Assembly: GCA_045630285.1 (NCBI GenBank)
Contig: JAZQSX010000052.1
Span: forward strand, 1 to 35,523
DNA: 35,523 nucleotides
Direction: 5' to 3'
Origin: RGIG3009 sp045630285
Lineage (GTDB): Bacteria > Bacillota > Clostridia > Oscillospirales > Acutalibacteraceae
Shown: positions 32,055-35,523 of the stretch, piece by piece
Position numbering within the stretch: the first letter of the stretch is position 1
How the letters are laid out: every line of letters begins with the position of its first letter
The notes under the pieces: model-generated
What the model saw: the letters and a program-made list of their open reading frames with translations, nothing else
Told to the model about the DNA's origin: nothing
Databases searched by the model: none
Made by a program: the position numbers and the translations under genes

Positions 32055-33270
32055 ATGCTTGACGTTCTTTTTTCTCTTTTGTGAAAAGCAGCAGAAAAAC
32101 GATCATTAAAACAGGAAAGATCGCCGCACTGATCAGCCCCATACGTAAGCCGAATTGGACGGGATCACCGCTCGTGCAATACGGCTGAACCGCATCCGAT
32201 ACGAAACCGGTCAGCCACGGGCCCAGCGAGCAGCCGGCATCTCCCGCCAAGGCCAAACAGCAGAACAGCGCCGTTCCGCCGTGCGACATTTTAGGTGCAA
32301 CGTAACTGATCGTGCCCGGCCACATCAAGCTGACGGACAAGCCGCACACCGCACAGCCGATCAACGCTACGCCCGACCACGGCGTCAGCACCGACAACGC
32401 ATAACATCCCACGCACAGCACCGCACTACCGAGCAGCACCGGCCGCAGCGAAATGCGGTCGCCGAAGCGGCCGTACCAAAACCGTCCGATTCCCATAAAC
32501 ACGGCGAACAGGCACGGGCCGAGCAAATCGCCCGTCACCTTGGAAATACCAAGGGCTTTTTCCGCAAACAGCGACGCCCATTGCGACATCGCCAGTTCGG
32601 AAGCGCCGGCGCATACCATCAGCATCAAAGCGAGCCAAAACCGACCGCAGCGAAACAACCCGCCGATGCCGCCGTTGTCGGATACCTTTTCCACCTCAGG
32701 AAACGGCATTCGCAGACCACGCACCAGATTGGACAACGGCATCAGTGCCCAAACGATAATGATCAGCCACCAATACTCCCGCCCGAGCAGTGCGAGCACG
32801 GCGGTGGTAGCAATAATCGTCACCACCTGGCCCAGCGGATAAAACGCATGCACCATCGTCAAGGCAGTCGCCTTATTACTGCTCGGCAGCGCATCCGCCA
32901 TAGGACTGATCAGCACCTCCAGCATACCGGAGCCGATAGAATATACGATAGTGGCAATGATCATCCCAACATAGGGAGACGGCATCACCAGCGGTAACGT
33001 GCCAAACAGTATAAAGCCAACGATCATCGAGCTATGTGCGAGCAAATAGCACGTGCGATAGCCCCATTTATCGACGAAAAGCAAAGACACCAGATCAACG
33101 GTAAGCTGGGTCAAAAAGTTGATGAGAACCAGGCGCCCCAACATTTCAAAAGATACAGAAAATTGCGTATGTAATGTAGCAAAAAACAAGGGAACCACGT
33201 TAATGGCAAGCGCCTGGATCGCCGCTCCCCAATAGCAACCCTTCCACGTTCTGCGGTAATTCACGGTCAC
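32053..33270 (-). CDS. MFS transporter
   Basis: A 405-residue integral membrane protein with twelve predicted hydrophobic segments in two halves. After the first two segments comes DLVSLLFVDKWGYRTCY, the usual loop-2 signature (D-x-x-G-x-R), and a related GRFGDRISLRPVL occurs in the second half. The pattern resembles sugar/FucP-like or uncharacterised MFS members; substrate unknown. GTG at 33270 is chosen because GAGGTGATC, complementary to the 16S 3' end, lies at the right distance; a GTG at 33279 overlaps that site. It is divergent from the hydrogenase-type operon and monocistronic. Confidence 0.87.
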   Translation of the reverse strand: MTVNYRRTWKGCYWGAAIQALAINVVPLFFATLHTQFSVSFEMLGRLVLINFLTQLTVDLVSLLFVDKWGYRTCYLLAHSSMIVGFILFGTLPLVMPSPYVGMIIATIVYSIGSGMLEVLISPMADALPSSNKATALTMVHAFYPLGQVVTIIATTAVLALLGREYWWLIIIVWALMPLSNLVRGLRMPFPEVEKVSDNGGIGGLFRCGRFWLALMLMVCAGASELAMSQWASLFAEKALGISKVTGDLLGPCLFAVFMGIGRFWYGRFGDRISLRPVLLGSAVLCVGCYALSVLTPWSGVALIGCAVCGLSVSLMWPGTISYVAPKMSHGGTALFCCLALAGDAGCSLGPWLTGFVSDAVQPYCTSGDPVQFGLRMGLISAAIFPVLMIVFLLLFTKEKKERQA

Positions 33271-33309
33271 GCAGATCACCTCAATCCTTCAAATGACAAT
33301 ACAGCAAAT

Positions 33310-33337
33310 AGTATACGGGTTTTTAAGCATTTGTCAA
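33310..33337 (-). promoter_or_regulatory. Promoter of the MFS gene
   Basis: Minus-strand TTGACA (33332-33337), a 16-base spacer and TATACT (33310-33315). Confidence 0.75.
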
Positions 33338-33354
33338 TCGTCTTATTTTGACAA
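33331..33354. promoter_or_regulatory. TTGTCAA-N10-TTGACAA inverted repeat, possible operator
   Basis: Perfect 7-base arms at 33331-33337 and 33348-33354. The left arm overlaps the MFS -35 box, and another GTGACAAAT lies near 33369-33377. This is a plausible repressor site in the MFS/hydrogenase divergent region. Confidence 0.4.
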
Positions 33355-33403
33355 AACACCAAAAAATAGTGACAAATTTTGCACCTTTCTTTATACTTTC
33401 CCA

Positions 33404-33432
33404 TTGCAAAAAAGTTTTTTATATTGTATAAT
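33404..33432 (+). promoter_or_regulatory. Promoter of the nuoE-like operon
   Basis: TTGCAA (33404-33409), a 17-base spacer and a perfect TATAAT (33427-33432), 39 bases before the first ATG. Confidence 0.8.
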
Positions 33433-33471
33433 AGCAGACAGGTATGAATTCTTTTAAGGAGGAACAGGCAA

Positions 33472-33969
33472 ATGCAGAAAAAAATCAGCAACCTTCCTTT
33501 CAAAGGCACCCCTGAACAGAAGGAAGCGTTGCAGAAGGTCATCGATGCAAACAAGCACGATTCCAGCCGTTTGATGGGTGTTATGCACGAAGCGCAGAAC
33601 ATCTACGGTTATCTGCCGATCGAGGTTCAGCAGATGATCGCCGACGGTATGAATGTGCCGTTGGAAAAGGTGTATGGTGTCGCCACCTTCTACGCGCAGT
33701 TCTCGCTGTCTCCGAAGGGTGAATACAACATCTCCGTGTGTCTCGGTACTGCTTGCTATGTCAAGGGCGCCGGCGATCTGTTTGACAAGCTCAAGGAGAT
33801 CCTCGGTATCGACGCAGAAGAGTGCACTCCCGACGGTCGCTTCTCCCTCACCGCCTGCCGTTGCATCGGCGCGTGCGGTCTGGCTCCCGTTCTCACCGTG
33901 AACGAGGATGTGTACGGCAAGCTCACCGTGGATGATATTCCCGGTATCGTCGCCAAGTACAGCAAATAA
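33472..33969 (+). CDS. nuoE: NuoE/HydC-like [2Fe-2S] subunit
   Basis: A 165-residue thioredoxin-like ferredoxin subunit of NADH-linked electron-transfer complexes. The four cluster ligands are Cys90 and Cys95 (VCLGTACYVKGA), then Cys131 and Cys135 (CIGACGLAPV). The N-terminal helical half (MGVMHEAQNIYGYLP, GVATFYAQFSLSPKGEY) matches the family. In Clostridia this gene set (nuoE, ATPase, small ferredoxin, nuoF, then a hydrogenase) encodes electron-bifurcating [FeFe]-hydrogenases that oxidise NADH and ferredoxin together; the hydrogenase subunit would lie past the window end (inference). AAGGAGG precedes the ATG. Confidence 0.95.
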   Translation: MQKKISNLPFKGTPEQKEALQKVIDANKHDSSRLMGVMHEAQNIYGYLPIEVQQMIADGMNVPLEKVYGVATFYAQFSLSPKGEYNISVCLGTACYVKGAGDLFDKLKEILGIDAEECTPDGRFSLTACRCIGACGLAPVLTVNEDVYGKLTVDDIPGIVAKYSK

Positions 33970-33972
33970 TCC

Positions 33973-34515
33973 ATGCGCGAGTTGTCGTTGAACGTTCTGG
34001 ACATTGCCCAGAACTCCATCGCCGCCGCTGCTACGCTGGTTACAATCGAGGTCGAAGAAGCCGAAGAAATGCTCACCATTCGCATCGGCGACAACGGCCG
34101 CGGTATGACTGCCGAGCAGTTGGAACGGATTCGTGATCCTTTCTATACCACGCGGAAAACCCGTCGGGTCGGTTTGGGAATCCCGCTGTTCCGTATGGCC
34201 ACTGAAATGGCAGAAGGATCGCTGACGATCGATTCTAAAGTGGGTGTCGGCACCACCGTCACCGCTTGTTTTCGTTTGGATCATATCGATCGCATGCCGC
34301 TCGGTGATATCGTCGGCACGATGGACACGCTGATTCGCTTGAATCCGGATATTGATTTCCTCTACCGTCACACGGTGGATGGACAGTCCTTTGAGTTGGA
34401 TACCCGTTCTCTGCGCGAAGTGCTGGACGGCGTTCCTCTCTCGGAACCGGATATTATGGATTGGATCGACGCCAACTTGGCGGAAGGTATCCAATCACTG
34501 GGCAGTAATGCCTGA
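33973..34515 (+). CDS. Stand-alone GHKL (histidine-kinase-type) ATPase protein
   Basis: A 180-residue protein that is mostly an HATPase_c fold. The N box is LDIAQNSIAAAA (9-20), the G1 box IGDNGRGMT (38-46), a flexible lid region RDPFYTTRKTRRVGLGIPL follows, and the G3 box is GVGTTV. There is no dimerisation/phospho-acceptor domain and no membrane segment, so it is not a full sensor kinase; anti-sigma-factor-type ATPases look similar. The last ~75 residues are unassigned. It starts three bases after the nuoE stop with no ribosome site of its own, so translation is coupled. Such ATPases recur in clostridial hydrogenase operons but their role is unclear. Confidence 0.9.
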   Translation: MRELSLNVLDIAQNSIAAAATLVTIEVEEAEEMLTIRIGDNGRGMTAEQLERIRDPFYTTRKTRRVGLGIPLFRMATEMAEGSLTIDSKVGVGTTVTACFRLDHIDRMPLGDIVGTMDTLIRLNPDIDFLYRHTVDGQSFELDTRSLREVLDGVPLSEPDIMDWIDANLAEGIQSLGSNA

Positions 34516-34548
34516 TCAACACGATGATAAAACTAGGAGGTTTTTTGT

Positions 34549-34920
34549 ATGAAATCCATTGCGGAACTGCAAGCTCTTCGTGACAAAGCCCGCGAAAAGA
34601 TGACTGTGCGCGAAGGCCCTCATGACGGTACGCGCGTTGTCGTCGGTATGGCTACCTGCGGTATCGCCGCCGGCGCCCGCCCTGTTCTCAAGGCGTTCAC
34701 CGAAGAAATCGAAAAGCGCCGCCTCGGCCACGTCGCTGTTGTGCAGACCGGTTGCATCGGTATGTGCCAGTTCGAGCCGATCGTGGAAGTGATCGCTCCC
34801 GGCAAAGAGAAGGTCACCTACGGTAAAGTCACCCCTGAGATGGTGGCAAAGATCGTGACCGATCATCTGGTCAACGGCAACCCGGTGGCGGAATACACCG
34901 TCGCCAATTTGATGAAGTAA
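34549..34920 (+). CDS. Small thioredoxin-like (2Fe-2S) ferredoxin protein
   Basis: A 123-residue protein of the family commonly annotated as (2Fe-2S) ferredoxin domain-containing and placed before nuoF in clostridial hydrogenase operons. GMATCGIAAGARPVL carries Cys37, and QTGCIGMCQFEP carries Cys69 and Cys73. The first pair that would normally supply two ligands has only one Cys, with Ala in the second place, so a standard four-Cys cluster is not possible without another ligand. AGGAGG lies before the ATG. It probably docks on or passes electrons to the NuoF-like subunit. Confidence 0.9.
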   Translation: MKSIAELQALRDKAREKMTVREGPHDGTRVVVGMATCGIAAGARPVLKAFTEEIEKRRLGHVAVVQTGCIGMCQFEPIVEVIAPGKEKVTYGKVTPEMVAKIVTDHLVNGNPVAEYTVANLMK

Positions 34921-34937
34921 GAACAGGAGGAATAAGA

Positions 34938-35523
34938 ATGTATCGTTCTCATGTGCTGGTTTGCGGCGGTACCGGTTGTACTTCCTCCAACAGCCAAGCT
35001 ATTATCGAAACTCTTGAAAAAGAAATCGCGGCTAACGACCTGACCGAAGAAGTCAAGGTTGTTCGCACCGGCTGCTTCGGTCTGTGTGCGCTGGGCCCGA
35101 TTATGATCGTCTATCCGGAAGGCTGCTTCTACTCCTGCGTGCAGGTCGAGGACATTCCGGAGATCGTTTCCGAGCATCTGCTCAAGGGTCGTATCGTGAC
35201 CCGTCTGCTGTATGATGAGACCGTGGATAAGGACGGCGCTATCAAGGCGTTGGACGAAACGGATTTCTACAAAAAGCAGGTTCGTGTGGCGCTGCGTAAC
35301 TGCGGTGTCATCATCCCCGAGTCGCTGGATGAATACGTTGCGAACGACGGGTACCAGGCTCTGGCTAAGTGCTTGACTGAGTACACCCCCGAGCAGGTCA
35401 TCCAGATCGTCACCGATTCCGGTCTGCGTGGCCGTGGCGGGGGCGGCTTCCCCCCCCGCCGGAAATGGGCGCTCACCCCTCCCAACAAGGGTCCCCCGAA
35501 GTACGTCCGCTGGAACGCCGGCG
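34938..35523 (+). CDS. nuoF: NuoF/HydB-like NADH-binding subunit, 3' truncated by window end
   Basis: The first 195 codons of an NADH/FMN-binding flavoprotein subunit; the full family length is around 550-600 residues. Residues 1-90 are a thioredoxin-like [2Fe-2S] domain with Cys9, Cys14 (CGGTGC), Cys46 and Cys50 (GCFGLC). Residues ~110 onward begin the 51-kDa subunit core, with SGLRGRGGGGF marking the NADH/FMN site. Directly after this the sequence reads FPPRRKW where FPTGxKW is expected, and KYVRWNAG where KYVxCNADEGD is expected, in a stretch rich in C and G runs. This points to base errors near the contig end rather than a mutated gene. The start follows AGGAGG 17 bases after the previous stop. 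Confidence 0.93.
   Translation, partial: MYRSHVLVCGGTGCTSSNSQAIIETLEKEIAANDLTEEVKVVRTGCFGLCALGPIMIVYPEGCFYSCVQVEDIPEIVSEHLLKGRIVTRLLYDETVDKDGAIKALDETDFYKKQVRVALRNCGVIIPESLDEYVANDGYQALAKCLTEYTPEQVIQIVTDSGLRGRGGGGFPPRRKWALTPPNKGPPKYVRWNAG

Noticed and set aside
33331..33354. Rex redox-repressor site before the hydrogenase-type operon
   Set aside because: Known Rex sites have arms such as TTGTTAA separated by about four bases; here the arms differ and the gap is ten. Kept only as an unnamed inverted repeat.
1..35523. Prophage or transposon
   Set aside because: No integrase, transposase, phage structural gene, tRNA-att duplication or terminal inverted repeats were seen; the single tRNA is followed by its own terminator and an ordinary gene.

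Overview
The window looks like a chromosomal segment of a Gram-positive anaerobe in class Clostridia, probably an uncultured gut member of the Oscillospirales/Ruminococcaceae. The reasons are strong AGGAGG-type ribosome sites before most genes, several Thr-rich lipoproteins, LuxS, a SpoVK-type AAA+ ATPase, paired GHL10-type wall proteins, and the start of a NuoE/NuoF-like (electron-bifurcating hydrogenase-type) operon. The family-level placement is inference. No phage, insertion sequence, CRISPR array or rRNA operon is visible, and no gene-free gap exceeds 300 bases.

Layout. (1) 1-2833: L-fucose isomerase (fucI) divergent from an AraC regulator, with overlapping promoters. (2) 2813-8251: a minus-strand operon reading GHL10 lipoprotein, GHL10-amidase fusion, biotin ligase (birA). 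(3) 8338-9603: tRNA-Leu(UAG) with its own promoter and terminator, then a repeat-bearing lipoprotein. (4) 9688-10734: an intracellular GH43-like glycosidase. (5) 10760-17151: an accessory block. It holds a CbbX/SpoVK AAA+ ATPase with an unrecognised N-terminal half and a small partner gene on the minus strand. Facing away from it is a plus-strand operon of a 57-residue protein, a divergent Hfq and a macrodomain protein. A zincin-like protein lies divergent from a WYL regulator. (6) 17149-24258: a creatininase-family amidohydrolase, an NlpC/P60-like lipoprotein with a DUF11 domain, an ion-transporter-superfamily permease, a Na/Pi cotransporter with PhoU tail, and a TraB/GumN lipoprotein. (7) 24262-27335: M23/G5 wall peptidase, luxS and an RluA pseudouridine synthase. 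(8) 27354-32008: metG, a TatD nuclease and an alpha-phosphoglucomutase, separated by terminators. (9) 32053-33337: an MFS transporter. (10) 33404-35523: nuoE-like, stand-alone GHKL ATPase, small ferredoxin-like protein and a truncated nuoF-like gene running off the end.

How they fit. Sugar use (fucI, GH43, phosphoglucomutase), wall remodelling (amidase, M23, GHL10, NlpC-like) and housekeeping (metG, birA, rluA, luxS, tRNA) are ordinary. The best candidate for something undescribed is 10760-14451. There an Hfq that has lost residues of the uridine-binding face lies between a tiny unknown gene and a macrodomain with an altered catalytic loop, back to back with an AAA+ ATPase/small-protein pair. 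The last ~80 bases of the window appear to carry sequence errors, because they break invariant motifs of the NuoF family.
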